From Eumeta japonica (taxonomy: Eukaryota > Arthropoda > Insecta > Lepidoptera > Psychidae): a DNA stretch of 64,000 nt. Below the pieces are notes generated by a model. It did no database searches, was not told the origin of the DNA, and worked only from the letters and a program-made list of their open reading frames with translations. Positions 24,705 through 34,858 of the stretch are shown here, piece by piece. How positions within the stretch are numbered: position 1 is the first letter of the stretch; the number at the start of each line of letters is the position of its first letter. The position numbers were made by a program, and so were the translations under genes. The stretch is from contig BGZK01000099.1 of NCBI GenBank assembly GCA_005406025.1, forward strand, positions 372,001 through 436,000, written 5' to 3'.

Positions 24705-26144
24705 GCTAATGTAATTAATGATATTTATAATGAAATAATTTTATAAGAAAAACAATGTTAAGTTAGATTAAAGGCTACGAAATGTTAGATTTCCGAGTTC
24801 TAAATTAATGAAACGTGCAATATTAAGTGAATAATATTTGGAAGCAATATTAAACAATTTGAAAAAGATGAATCACAAAAATTGCTATTTCTCGCTAATT
24901 CGTAATTAATGTTAATTATAACAACTTTACAATAATAATATGACTAAAAATATTGTTTTAAATTGAGGCGCACTTTAACAATTCTGCGTCCGTAATAAAT
25001 TAGCCGGAGTACCATTTTGATAGATCTCCATACAAAATGTACCGTGCGAAGTGCGTCACGATACCACAGCGAAAATTTTCGCTAAATCATTTAATGATCG
25101 CTAGAACCGTCAACGAGACTACGGATTTTTGAAATGGCGCGTAATCAGCGCTACTTCGGCGCTACGTTAATTTACCAGAGTAGAGCAGCTGTTTATACCA
25201 TGAAATTGAGTGTGGACCAACTGAATGTACCGTTTTGATTTGTGCATTAATAGAAATTATTGCTACTTATTTTATTTCGTCCGATAGAAAGATAGGTTTT
25301 GTAGTATAATACGAATCCGATAGATTAAAAAGGAATGGTTGAATTGGAGCCAGTCTAGGACATATGTTGTTCAGTCGTGTAAAAATTTCAGGCATTCCTT
25401 GATGACGGTTCACTATATAAGCAATGGTTGCATATATATAACGACAATGCATCAATTTAGTATTTTAATGCACGCCACATAGCGGCTGTTCGTTACAGCC
25501 GGTTAATGTAAAAAACGTAGGTGCTCAACTTCAATAATTTCCACTAACAGTAGAATATACTTAATTGATATAAAAAGTAAAGGATTACGAAGGGAATCAT
25601 TATTCTTCAAACTTTATATCACTTTTAAACTTTGATTAGACATAACTATTACCAAAAACACTGAAAAAATATTACCAACGCCGTCAATTGGCAAGCCGTT
25701 TGGAAGTTGGATCTAATCACGATTTAGCTCGATTGGCTTTATTAATTAATGTCATTATTTTTTTTAAACATAACCTTGTATATTTTATTTTTTAATTTAT
25801 GAATGAGGAAAAAACCCTATCGAAAATGAGTTTATACATATTGCTCATGATATTATGTTGCCTAAGTTTTGCGTTACATAAACCGTAAAGTCACTGATTC
25901 CGAGTTGTATTTCTCGATCACGATGATATTTGTGATACCCAAAATAGCCCGGGCGGGGCCGCCCAAGGAGCGCCCTTGACGCGGATTTCACATCGGCTGT
26001 AGGTACGTACGAAGTGTGTGTATGATTTGTATTGTACGTGAAAACGAATTAGCCCTATACTAGTCCTACCGGCGTATTATTCGCTGTCAGTCTAATATAG
26101 GATAAAACTTTGGCAAACATTTAGGAAATATTTATAATACGTAA
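24705..26144. other. No recognised gene; one small GC-rich patch
   Basis: The stretch 25945-25985 (AGCCCGGGCGGGGCCGCCC...) is strikingly GC-rich and can fold on itself, but no frame or family is recognised. The rest is AT-rich. Confidence 0.4.
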
Positions 26145-26629
26145 TAAAAAAAAGTCAGCCAAATATGAGTCGGACTGGTGTGGAATGTGCCAGAAATTGA
26201 CGGATTATTTCTCGGTTAAATTTAAATTAAGTTACATTTCGGTTAAGAAAAACAACACGTTTTATATAAATATTCTCTTCAGGTTTATTTTGTATATCAG
26301 TGTGGTGATAAATACTTCGTTTAAGTTTTCATTGAATCCCCATATTTTCGTATTCTGTTCAAAATTTCAGGCTCAGTATATTCGAAGTTAAGAGGGAATG
26401 CTTGATTTTCGTATATTTTGTGTAATATCCTAGTCTGTGAATATTACGATCATAAATAAATTATTTGTACATTTTCCCAAAACAAACCCGTTCACTTGAG
26501 TTGTAATAAAATCCTAATTCTTTTGTTCAATGAAGTCAGTGAAAATTGGCGGCAACAGACGGACAAACGGAGAGACAGACATGATAGTTGTCCTATAAGA
26601 GGTTTTCGTTTTTCATTATGGGTACGGCA
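26145..26629 (-). repeat. Dispersed repeat copy, minus strand (~485 bp)
   Basis: At the left edge AAAGTCAGCCAAATATGAGT precedes CGGACTGG, the inverted form of the AGTCCGACT...TTGGCC-type tail. At the right edge lie GACGGACAAACGGAGAGACAG, GTTGTCCTATAAGAGG and GGGTACGG, the inverted GTCCGTC region. Both ends of the family are therefore present in the expected order. Confidence 0.6.
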
Positions 26630-27779
26630 TATTAAAATTATTATTTAATATTTTCCCATTTCATTAAATGTTGGAGAAAGTAAAACAATGATAAGTAAAT
26701 AAAACAAAAATAAACAAGCGTAACGAAATAAATTAATTTGAACAATTTTAAAGGAATGTATCAACATCATGAAACAGTTTATATAAGAGATAAATAATCT
26801 ATCCGACTATTTTTATGAAATGACTGTCGTGGGTTCAAGGATTATTATTAGGTGAAAAGTAAACACGCAAGAAAGAGAAGGTATATATTCAGTAACGAGA
26901 TATAATAATTCACTACGAAACGGCTTTAACACTTTTTATTGGTCACACTTGGCTTGTGAACGCACTGATTGCAGAAATAAAACTGACTAGACAGCAATTG
27001 AATTCCGATAATATATATATATAATGTCCCTAAACTGGTGTTCTCGAACGTTTTTCGATTGTAAACAAGTCATCATTTATTCATAATAAACAAGAGGTAG
27101 ACGCGTCAAATCTAACATAAACAAACACAATTTATTGCACTCTGGAAGATTATAATCCAAAAAAATGCCTTTAAAATGTAAACACGTGTAAAAACTGGAA
27201 AAATGTAAACAACTTCTCACCCTCACCGCCTGGTGGGGCGTAGTGCGCGGGGGGAAGTTGTTTACTTATTAATTATTTCCAAATGTTCTTCAGGGGAATT
27301 ATTTAGCTTGTGTGTGTGTAACATTATTTTCAAAAACTTTATTCACCTTAACTTCAAGCTAGACGAATTTTCATGGTGTTTGTACAGATTTTGGAGCAAT
27401 ATATATTTAGATTTCATTTCATCAAAATCGACTCACAGAATATTAGTTAACATTCATATGTAGTTTATTTATAAAGGAATTATTGGTATACTAAGAAGTT
27501 TACCAAGAATTATAATTAAATAAGAACATTCATATAAGAATATGAACGAACCTACATTAATCCAAAGTTTTTTAAGGAGATTTAAGCGGTAACCAGGTTA
27601 CCGCACTGAATAAAGGTCAGATTTTAAACGTCTCACTATGGTTATGTGCTCTATCAGAATCTTTATGTATGAGATAAAGCTAGACGGAAACTTCATCTGC
27701 GTTTGAAAATGCAGGTGAAGTATTCTGACATGTTTCTTTACGATGATTTCATTTTTCATTTAAAGTAAATTATAAGGGA
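26630..27779. other. AT-rich stretch, no recognised gene
   Basis: Holds a 19-bp palindrome GCGGTAACC-A-GGTTACCGC (27586-27604). No supported exon. Confidence 0.5.
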
Positions 27780-27895
27780 TATTTTTCAATTTTTGTATAT
27801 GTTTGAAAAACAATAAGTGTATTTTATGAGCTAGGGTTCAAACCCGCGCGTTACCAGTGCACTGCCAGCCTCTTGGGTAGGAACAGAATATCTGT
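27780..27895 (-). repeat. tRNA-like SINE head (A and B boxes), minus strand
   Basis: On the minus strand TGGCAGTGCACTGG (27866-27853) resembles an A box, and GGGTTTGAACCC (27845-27834) is a good B box, at the spacing typical of tRNA-derived RNA polymerase III promoters. A full cloverleaf is not apparent, so this is probably a SINE head and not a tRNA gene. Confidence 0.45.
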
Positions 27896-28215
27896 AGGAG
27901 CAGCGAGTGGGCCAATGGAGGTGGGAGTGAGGTGGTGGAGAGGAAGCCGGCAACAGAGACTCTCAGTTATTGGACGAACTGCAACAGTGAAAGCTGTCAC
28001 TTTACATCTGTATTCTGTGAGAGTGTGGCATCTCAAAGAACAAGCCATGATTTTCGTATTGTAACCAGTTGACCACAACATGGCCCTATAATATACAAAT
28101 AAAGATATAAGTGTGACTTTCCTGGTGTCGTTCATCTTCATCGTTAGGTAGCGATGTCCTTGAATAAACATGATGTGTGAGATAGGCCATAAAATGGCTT
28201 CCCACTGCACCATTT
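27851..28215 (-). repeat. Probable dispersed repeat with a 120-codon open frame, next to the first coding exon
   Basis: The minus strand is open from Met at 28213 to 27851. The peptide (containing VYYRAMLWSTGYNTK, SLRCHTLTEYRCK and APTDILFLPKR) resembles translations I associate with an insect interspersed repeat, not a known enzyme. It is contiguous with the tRNA-like boxes at 27834-27866. It ends about 50 bp before the acceptor of the exon at 28263. Whether it is transcribed as part of the 5' UTR is unknown. Confidence 0.4.
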
Positions 28216-28262
28216 CTAATGGTGTAGTGCGAAGCGGTCGATGATGATCATTCGTTTTTCAG

Positions 28263-28373
28263 ATGGCGCGGTACAAAAAAACTGGCTTCATGGATGAAGA
28301 CGCGGGCAGCATCAGCTCGATCCAGCTGAACGAGGGCGTGCGCTCCGGCGGCACCCACATACGATACCACATG
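28263..28373 (+). CDS. M13 metallopeptidase, alternative first coding exon A (cytoplasmic tail)
   Basis: This exon supplies 37 residues, starting MARYKKTGFMDEDAG and ending THIRYHM, as the short cytoplasmic N-terminus of a type II membrane M13 peptidase. The start codon follows a strong 3' splice site directly (TTCGTTTTTCAG|ATG), so an upstream noncoding exon is expected. The donor is ATG|GTCAGT in phase 0, matching the acceptor at 53992. There the protein continues GISLWRGRS and the membrane anchor. The combination of a short RYK-type tail, an acidic/serine stretch, HIRYH and then LWR fits insect neprilysin-like proteins as I remember them. The exon is GC-rich against its surroundings. The link to 53992 is inferred from strand, phase and family layout, across an intron of about 25.6 kb. 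Confidence 0.75.
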
Positions 28374-30289
28374 GTCAGTATTTATAACTGTAATTGGCAA
28401 TTATCATATACGATTATAACGTGGAACATGATTGACTGCATATTTGAGATCGCTAAGGTCTAAGTTAATATATTTACAAATATTTATAGCACTTTTGTTT
28501 TAATTTTTGATTTAATTTGAAAAATTGGCTCGCCTTGGGGGTAAATGCGACTCGTATGCCGTCAAGGAAAATGGTGTGACCCCAGTGTTGGCAACTGTAA
28601 TTTTTTTTCAAATGTGTCATATTTTGCATACCTCAACAGGTCCTGCGCCGTTCGAATGATCATTAAAAGCATGGCTTTCAATAGGCCATTATTAAACTAT
28701 TAGGACGTTTTTTATAACGGAATTAACCATTGTAAGTCTGCTACTCAATAAAACATCATTTTGTTTTAAAAATAATGTTTATTGTTTCTCATGTAAAGTC
28801 ACAAAGAGGAAATGTTTATAAATATGAAATTTTACTTATGGAACCTCAAGTTTTAGTTGTATCTCCAAACATTTATAATTTTATATAATCGAACGCTTGT
28901 CGAGTTATATTTTTATATCGTGGAGAAAAATGAAAAAGAAAATATTGCCACAGAATAACTAAGTAGTAAATGTGCGAATATAAATTAATATCTATAAATT
29001 CGTGTTTAAAAAAAATCATTGTTTTAAGGGTATAAATATTTTATGTTAAAATAACTTGATTATTTATTAATTTTACTCCATATTTATTTGTTGGTTCTCT
29101 TAAATTATAAATTCTTACAATAGCCATCAATTTCCATGTTTCACATCTGTCGGGCGTCCCGTGACTTTCACACATTTTTCTTAAATTTCAACCTGAAGCT
29201 AACTAATAGCGATCACGCTGTTCAAGTAATTGATGAATAAAGTTTGATATATAGATGGGCTTAATATGATGCAAAAATGAAATTTTGTTTGGGTATTACG
29301 AATTAAAAAATAACAATAATATAAAAAATAAATCGTCTTTTTATACATATTTTTGATTCGAAAACAATATGAACCTAACAATATACGGAGAGTACCATTT
29401 ATTGTAGTTAATAACGTTTTAATCAGCAAACGCCTAAAATAAAATACTACGCAACTAGTGGCAGCCAGCCAGCATCATATAATGGAATTATTATTTTCAG
29501 GCACTAAATGCCATTAAAGTGTCATTGCCTATTTGAATTTCATAGGCCTCGTACAACAAGCTATAGTTATAAGGCTCCGAATGCAATATTAAGGATACAA
29601 AATGGACGAGTTTATTCACAATTAGTTATTGTTATAATTCGAAAGAGATGGACAAAGTACATATCATTCCTTATATTATATGTGTAGTGTATGATTACCG
29701 TTTGTTTTTTACCATCGACAGTCTTATTGAATTCCCACATAATATATTTGTATTATTTATTTACAAAAAAACTATTGCGTTTTTTTTTCAGTCGATTAAG
29801 AACGAGCGTGAGCTCGTCCCGCAATTGGCCAGTTTTTACATTTTCTTGTTTTATTTTAGACTTTGCACTATAATCACACCAAGTTTGATGTTTTATGTAT
29901 TGTGTGTATCATCACCGTTTTTGCGATAGAGCCAAAACAAAAAAAAGCTTTATAAAAACGCGATTTTAGTATGGAGGAGCCTCCTTGATAATTTACTCTT
30001 AGTTTTTTATTATTTAATAGGATTTCTATCACAGTAACATGCTCTGTGAGAATTATGACTGGCTAAATATTACAATTCAAACAATAAAGTCCTTTAGAAG
30101 TAGAACGACAGACAGACGGTATGCGTATGTTTAGGAATACGGTCCCGTTATCACTTTTTTAGAACTGAGATCTTAAAAGTTAATAGATTTTTTAAGATTT
30201 CAGTCCTTAAGAAAAAGATTAATTTTTTTTCATTTTTCTCAAATGTTGCTAATTCATCTAATTGTGCCTGATATCTAATATACGTTATA
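28374..30289 (+). other. Intron sequence, no other gene recognised
   Basis: AT-rich. A minus-strand fragment of the dispersed repeat (CGACAGACAGACGG then ACGGTCCCGTTA) lies at about 30101-30150. Hydrophobic open frames around 29648-29929 are Phe/Ile/Leu-rich by composition and are not supported. Confidence 0.5.
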
Positions 30290-30870
30290 CAGCGGCCGGA
30301 ACTTCGCTTCAACCTATGACACCTCTCGTTAATTTTTACCAGAAAAAAAAAATATATATAGTCATTATCTTATTCATACACATAGTGTAAATGATATAGG
30401 CGTCATATTTATTATAATTTTTTTTTGAAGTGAAATTTCTTTATCGGCGTATGGGAGAAATTTTATAGCAATGTAACGTTTTTCTGTTACGCGCCATCTT
30501 TATTTCTGGGTAACATTTTTCCGTTACGCGCCATATTTATTCAATGTTATTAATGTCATCGTGGCATAAACATAATTGTTACTAAGGCCACCTGTCACAT
30601 ATACTTTCTGTCAACACCCTAGATCTATTTACAATTTGTATATATTACATTTTCCTATTATCTAAGTTGAAACCTTTTCAACCGACATACATGAACTATA
30701 TCTCACATTCATTCATTGAGTGACTCGATTTTATATGTAGCGTTCGATAATTTTCCTACAATTCTATATGGCCTTTTATAACATCGCATTAATTGAAAAG
30801 TTTTACCTATCACACTTCTAGGTACATATACCATTACCAAGTCTCCTACATGAAACTCTGAACATTTCTA
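30290..30870 (-). mobile_element. LTR retrotransposon (Ty3/gypsy-like) remnant
   Basis: On the minus strand, 30858-30713 reads FHVGDLVMVYVPR...YKRPYRIVGKLSN.TYKIE. This matches the C-terminal part of gypsy-class integrases (V-G-D-L-V-x-V, then Y-x-x-P-Y-R-I, then a T-Y-x-I motif). The sequence downstream on that strand (toward 30473) has no long frame and may be untranslated region or LTR. It includes two 37-bp units with GTTACGCGCCAT (30473-30509 and 30510-30543). Most of the element is missing. It is a dead fragment inside the host intron. Confidence 0.55.
30473..30543. repeat. Two ~37-bp tandem units, GTAAC...GTTACGCGCCAT
   Basis: Each unit begins GTAAC(G/A)TTTTTC(T/C)GTTACGCG and ends in CCAT(C/A)TTTATT. 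Within each unit GTAAC and GTTAC form a small inverted pair. They sit in the presumed noncoding end of the LTR remnant. Confidence 0.7.
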
Positions 30871-32714
30871 TTTCTGAAACTCAGTAGTGACGTGAAAAAT
30901 AATATTTCAATTAAGTGATTAGCGAAAAAAATTTTATAAAGTTATTTGTATCCATGTCTATGATAATAAAAGCCTTTTGAATAAACTTTATCTAATTTAG
31001 CTTTATTCAACCAATTTCTGTGAAGTTGTAAATAGTAAATCATTTTTCGAAAAATGATGTCATAAAGAAGTTTCACTTCTTACGTGTGTACACTAATACA
31101 TACACACATTTTTTTATTTATTTTGCGAACTGTAAAATTTATAGATCACAACAATATGATATTTGATCACTTAACTTTCGAAATCTAAGTATCGGATTTA
31201 ACTACAAGTAAAAAATTATCGATTCCAGTTCATGAACTTCGATGTAATAACAAACTACAATTTCAGATAATGCCGGATCTAAGTGTATTTCTACTATCAG
31301 ATAAACGCCTGTAATGCACGTATAAGCAATAATACTTAATCCGTTTAAATGATAAAATATTAAGTTGTTATAGAAGCTACAGAGGCAGCGAAATCGACCA
31401 ACGCCGTCTCACTATAGCCCGAATGGCGTTGGATTGACCAATCAAATTGTTGCGTAATTATATAATGATAAATTAGTGACAAATCGAAAGAATGCAACTC
31501 CAAATTCTGAACATCCTATTGCGAGTGCTGATGGGATTAAACTAATAGTTATTAATACTTCGGAGTATTAATTTCTCTGAACACATATCTATAGAAAAAC
31601 ATGTCCTTAAAATTTCTTGTCAATTAATAACACTTTGCAAGTTGTATTCGGAAAGGAAAGGATTTGGAGTTTAATTTTTCAAAAGAGCAATAATGTGAAA
31701 CTAATTATTATAACATTAATAATAAACAAAGGGAATCAATAAACAATAGCACGGTCGTCGTCGCACCAGCGACATCTATAATATTTATCATAAAGCACAC
31801 CGTAATTCGAATATTATGGCGTATAAATAAACCTTTCTTTTACGTCAACAAAATAGTATAACATGTGAAGGCTACATGTGATAATTGTTTTCTGCATAAA
31901 ATGTTGTTCCAACACGGGAATCGAACCGATGTACAGCGGATCTGCAGCGAATGGACTGCGAGGCCGTCGGGTCTAATTATCGTAAACTATTTCTGAGTGA
32001 GCGTGCGTAACTATGACGTATCGCTTCCGTAATATTTACTTTAAAACGACAATCGTATGAGTAAGAACCGGTTCTTATTGTTGTGTTTCAAATGGTATCA
32101 CTTATTTAAGTTTGCAAAACAAACGTATTTTGTATTTTGAACAAGATATTATACGTATATAGTATATGATATTGCTTCAGCTAACTCATATTAAAATTTA
32201 GATGAGAATTGGAACTATATTAATTATATTATTGTCGTGACTGTGTGTCCTTATATAGACCTACATATTATTATTTGCCTATAGTATTATGTATATAAAA
32301 TAGTACATTTTATTTATGCGAATTATACTTGTATCTAATCTATGTAACTAATGATAATGATACGGAGTCTATGGTATATAGTGTATGTGTTTGCTTACAA
32401 TCTAAAAAAAAAAAGAGGAAATATATTTGTGGAGCTAACAAATTGAAAATTTGTAAAATAGTTTACTTATATCCGTCTAATTAATTATTACAAGTATAAT
32501 TTTCATTTTAATAACACCCATGGTCTCGGTACTTACACGAAATGCAAGTGACAGTGATATATCAATTGTCATTTTAATTTTTATTCGATCCGTGTCGTTA
32601 ATTTTAAAACAATACAACGCGTATTTTCTCTTATTTTTTCCATTTGAAAATAAGTTAAGGGTCACTTATTTCAAAATGATTATGTCTTACCAACTGCCGT
32701 TACAATCGTTTTAA
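30871..32714 (+). other. Intron sequence with a tRNA-like fragment
   Basis: No exon recognised. The only notable item is the tRNA-like block at 31904-31975. The rest is AT-rich. Confidence 0.5.
31904..31975 (-). repeat. tRNA-like block, minus strand; SINE head or tRNA relic
   Basis: The minus strand reads GGCCTCGCAGT (A-box-like, 31965-31955) and GGTTCGATTCCC (perfect B box, 31927-31916), then GTGTTGGAACA. The T-stem has at least one mismatch and no convincing acceptor stem forms, so a functional tRNA gene is unlikely. Confidence 0.45.
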
Positions 32715-32985
32715 AAATATAAACTACCGTCGGTCGCTCGTCCGCTTCGCTGGGCGTGAATTTAAATTTTGCAATTTTTTATTACTATTCAAATGCGCCT
32801 CAGCTACGAATGAAGAAGGAATCCCTTCATTTTCCGTATCCGCCGATTTCTCTGTCACTCCTAATCGCGATCACGGTCTCGTTATCGATGCCAATTCTAG
32901 TTAAATTGCCGGATCCGGTGCCCGTCCCGCTTTTGATTCGATACAGAACTCGATACCGATCTTGGTCCTTGCTTGCGTATTAACG
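32715..32985 (+). repeat. Dispersed repeat piece with a (GATTCCGATC)-like tract
   Basis: GGTCGCTCGTCCGCTTCGCTGG is followed about 100 bp later by an imperfect tract of GAT/TCC/GTC words (ATCGCGATCACGGTCTCG, CCGGATCCGGTGCCCG, GATACCGATCTTGGTCC). Similar tracts lie at 37063-37105, 38140-38200, 48083-48122, 57580-57640 (minus) and 61655-61725. Coding frames across it arise from the repeat. Confidence 0.45.
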
Positions 32986-33268
32986 GTAGTAATAACTAAT
33001 TGCCGAATTACTACTCACACTGCAACGGACGTCCAAAGAAACATAAGATTCTTAAAACCATCCATAAACGATTCTGCGTCGGAAGTTCAAAGTCCCAATT
33101 ACAATCCTTCCAGTCATCAGCGTACGACAAACATTTAAATCAATATATTCCATGATCTTACATTTTTTTATATGTATTATGAATAGCCTGAAGATACATT
33201 TAGGCATACTATATTATAATGTGTGTATATGTGATGTCCTTTTAAGTATGCGTATGCATTATGTATGC

Positions 33269-33270
<2 letters not shown>

Positions 33271-33305
<35 letters not shown>
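33271..33305. repeat. (GT)n microsatellite
   Basis: A run of about 17 GT units, preceded by related ATGCATATG-type sequence. Confidence 0.95.
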
Positions 33306-33307
<2 letters not shown>

Positions 33308-33423
33308 CTAATAAAATTTCTACTGCGATAGTTTTAATCATTGTTCATGTATCTCTATGGTTGAAACACACGCTCGGCCGCTTGTTTATTTTTGGTTGAA
33401 CGACCTTAGTAGGTGAGCAAGGC

Positions 33424-33456
33424 CGCTGTGACGTCACCGATCGTGACGTCACAGCG
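33424..33456. repeat. Hairpin with 13-bp arms carrying two CRE sites
   Basis: CGCTGTGACGTCA (33424-33436) is exactly inverted at 33444-33456 across CCGATCG. Each arm contains TGACGTCA, so two complete CREB/ATF palindromes lie about one and a half helical turns apart. They are about 0.9 kb upstream of the candidate transcription start of exon B. The surrounding 33370-33530 is less AT-rich than average. Confidence 0.8.
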
Positions 33457-34372
33457 TAGTATGTGTTAACGCGTTATACATTATACATGACTTTGAAACA
33501 ATATGCTTGTCGTTTATGGACGCCGTGTGACCAGTTATATCGAGATCTTTAATTGTAAAGGTATATTTAGGCGATTACCAACTATATTTATTGAATTCAT
33601 GAAACATATCTGTATTTTGTTTAGTGTAATTTAGTTATAACTGAGTCTTGAATGGAAAAATCAAGCAGACAAACGATGGGAGTGAATATCTGTCTGATTT
33701 TCTCGCTCGCTTTTCTTGCTTGTTTTGTTTTATTAACGAATATGCATTACAAGTTGATCTCTCTGCATCACTGCAACCGCTAATGCAAGGCCGATGTAAA
33801 GGATGAAAACACAATATAACGAAATGACCCCGGTTTGCCGTCGTTAAGTGTTACCATGTTCCAACGTTATATCTTAAAGAATTATCTTAAGGAAAAGGTG
33901 ATATGCCGCACTATAGTATAATTTTTATTATAATAATAAGTTTCCAAATATTTTACTGATTATAAAATTTTCTAGATATTGTTAGTTTATGGATTTGATA
34001 TACTATATTTATTTTACTATTATACTTTATTAAAATACTATAATAGTAAAATAAATCGCGACGATAATAAAAAAAAAGGTAAAAGCAAAGCGAATGAAAC
34101 AGAAAAGATAAAATATTAAATTGTTTTGTCTACGATGTACGTATTATACGAAGACCGTGTGCAATTAATATCACATTATTAACTGTAAATTGTCACTCAA
34201 AAAGATTTTACGTTTTACGTATGTCTTACAAAAAAATATTTATGATAAACATGTGTTTATATAGCGATCCATCAAACGAATACACAAAAGGCGCACAATA
34301 GAAGGATTTATATTGACGGTACATTCGTCAGAAGATCGAGCGTAGATCCTAGATCGCTTCGGTCGAGTTAGT

Positions 34373-34378
34373 ATCAGT
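34373..34378 (+). promoter_or_regulatory. Initiator-like motif ATCAGT, candidate start for exon B transcripts
   Basis: ATCAGT contains the arthropod initiator core TCAGT and lies at the left edge of a GC- and CpG-rich island (about 34330-34475). No clear DPE is visible at the expected distance and no TATA box stands out. If used, the 5' UTR before the main ATG would be about 174 nt and unspliced. Confidence 0.35.
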
Positions 34379-34503
34379 TTATCGAATCCCGCGCAGCGCG
34401 AAGGCCGTTTGCGCGGCGCGTCTCTCGACAATCCACAGTGATAATATAGAAAATTGTCTGTTTCGCCACGGCGCGATAAAGAATTTTCTTTCTATAAAAA
34501 AAA

Positions 34504-34533
34504 ATGTAAATGCTTTCTTTAAAAAAAAAATAG
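34504..34533 (+). promoter_or_regulatory. Two back-to-back upstream ORFs: ATG-TAA then an 8-codon uORF
   Basis: ATGTAA (34504-34509) is a minimal start-stop element. The very next base begins a second uORF, ATG CTT TCT TTA followed by three AAA codons and TAG (34510-34533). The main start codon follows 16 nt later. Start-stop elements are known to hold initiating or terminating ribosomes on mRNA leaders. That they act so here is inference and depends on the leader being transcribed from about 34376. Confidence 0.5.
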
Positions 34534-34549
34534 AATAATAGTTTGAAAA

Positions 34550-34858
34550 ATGTCGTTCCCTCAAAATCTCGATACGCGAGAGAGGTCCGCCACGCCGGAA
34601 CTCAGTTCTGGGGGTCTGGAAGAAGAAACTCCCACACCCTCTCCGGGGCCTACCACGAGCGCCAACAAGTTCAGCTGGCTGAAGCGCGCCAACGCCAACA
34701 ATGTGCCCTTCTCGAGGCCGCGGCCTTCCCTCACCAGGGAAAGTTCTACGGCCGAATTGGTGTCCAGGGAGAACTCGAGCGCTGATTTCTTCCAGAACTC
34801 CAGGTTGAATTTGTTTGAAACGGCACCGAAACCGGACGTCTTGAACAATGGAAAAAAG
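34550..34858 (+). CDS. Probable alternative first coding exon B (103-residue cytoplasmic tail)
   Basis: An open frame of 103 codons starts MSFPQNLDTRERSATPELS. It ends LNNGKK|GTTTTT, in phase 0 like exon A, so it can join 53992 and the same membrane anchor. It is GC-rich with codon-like composition, unlike the flanking DNA. The peptide is hydrophilic, with no signal peptide or membrane segment. It is rich in Ser, Thr, Pro, Arg and Asn, and has a duplicated motif (TRESSTAEL, SRENSSADF) resembling basophilic kinase or 14-3-3 sites. A GC-rich island and initiator-like motif lie upstream. Weak points: the donor is not strong, and it could instead start a separate gene nested in the intron. It does not look like a transposon product. 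Confidence 0.6.

Noticed and set aside
31904..31975. tRNA gene candidate
   Set aside because: A good B box is present, but the stems do not pair properly, so it is listed as a SINE head or relic.
34801..34806. Alternative donor CAG|GTTGAA inside exon B
   Set aside because: It would end the exon in phase 2, which does not fit the phase-0 acceptor at 53992. The later phase-0 donor at 34858 is preferred.
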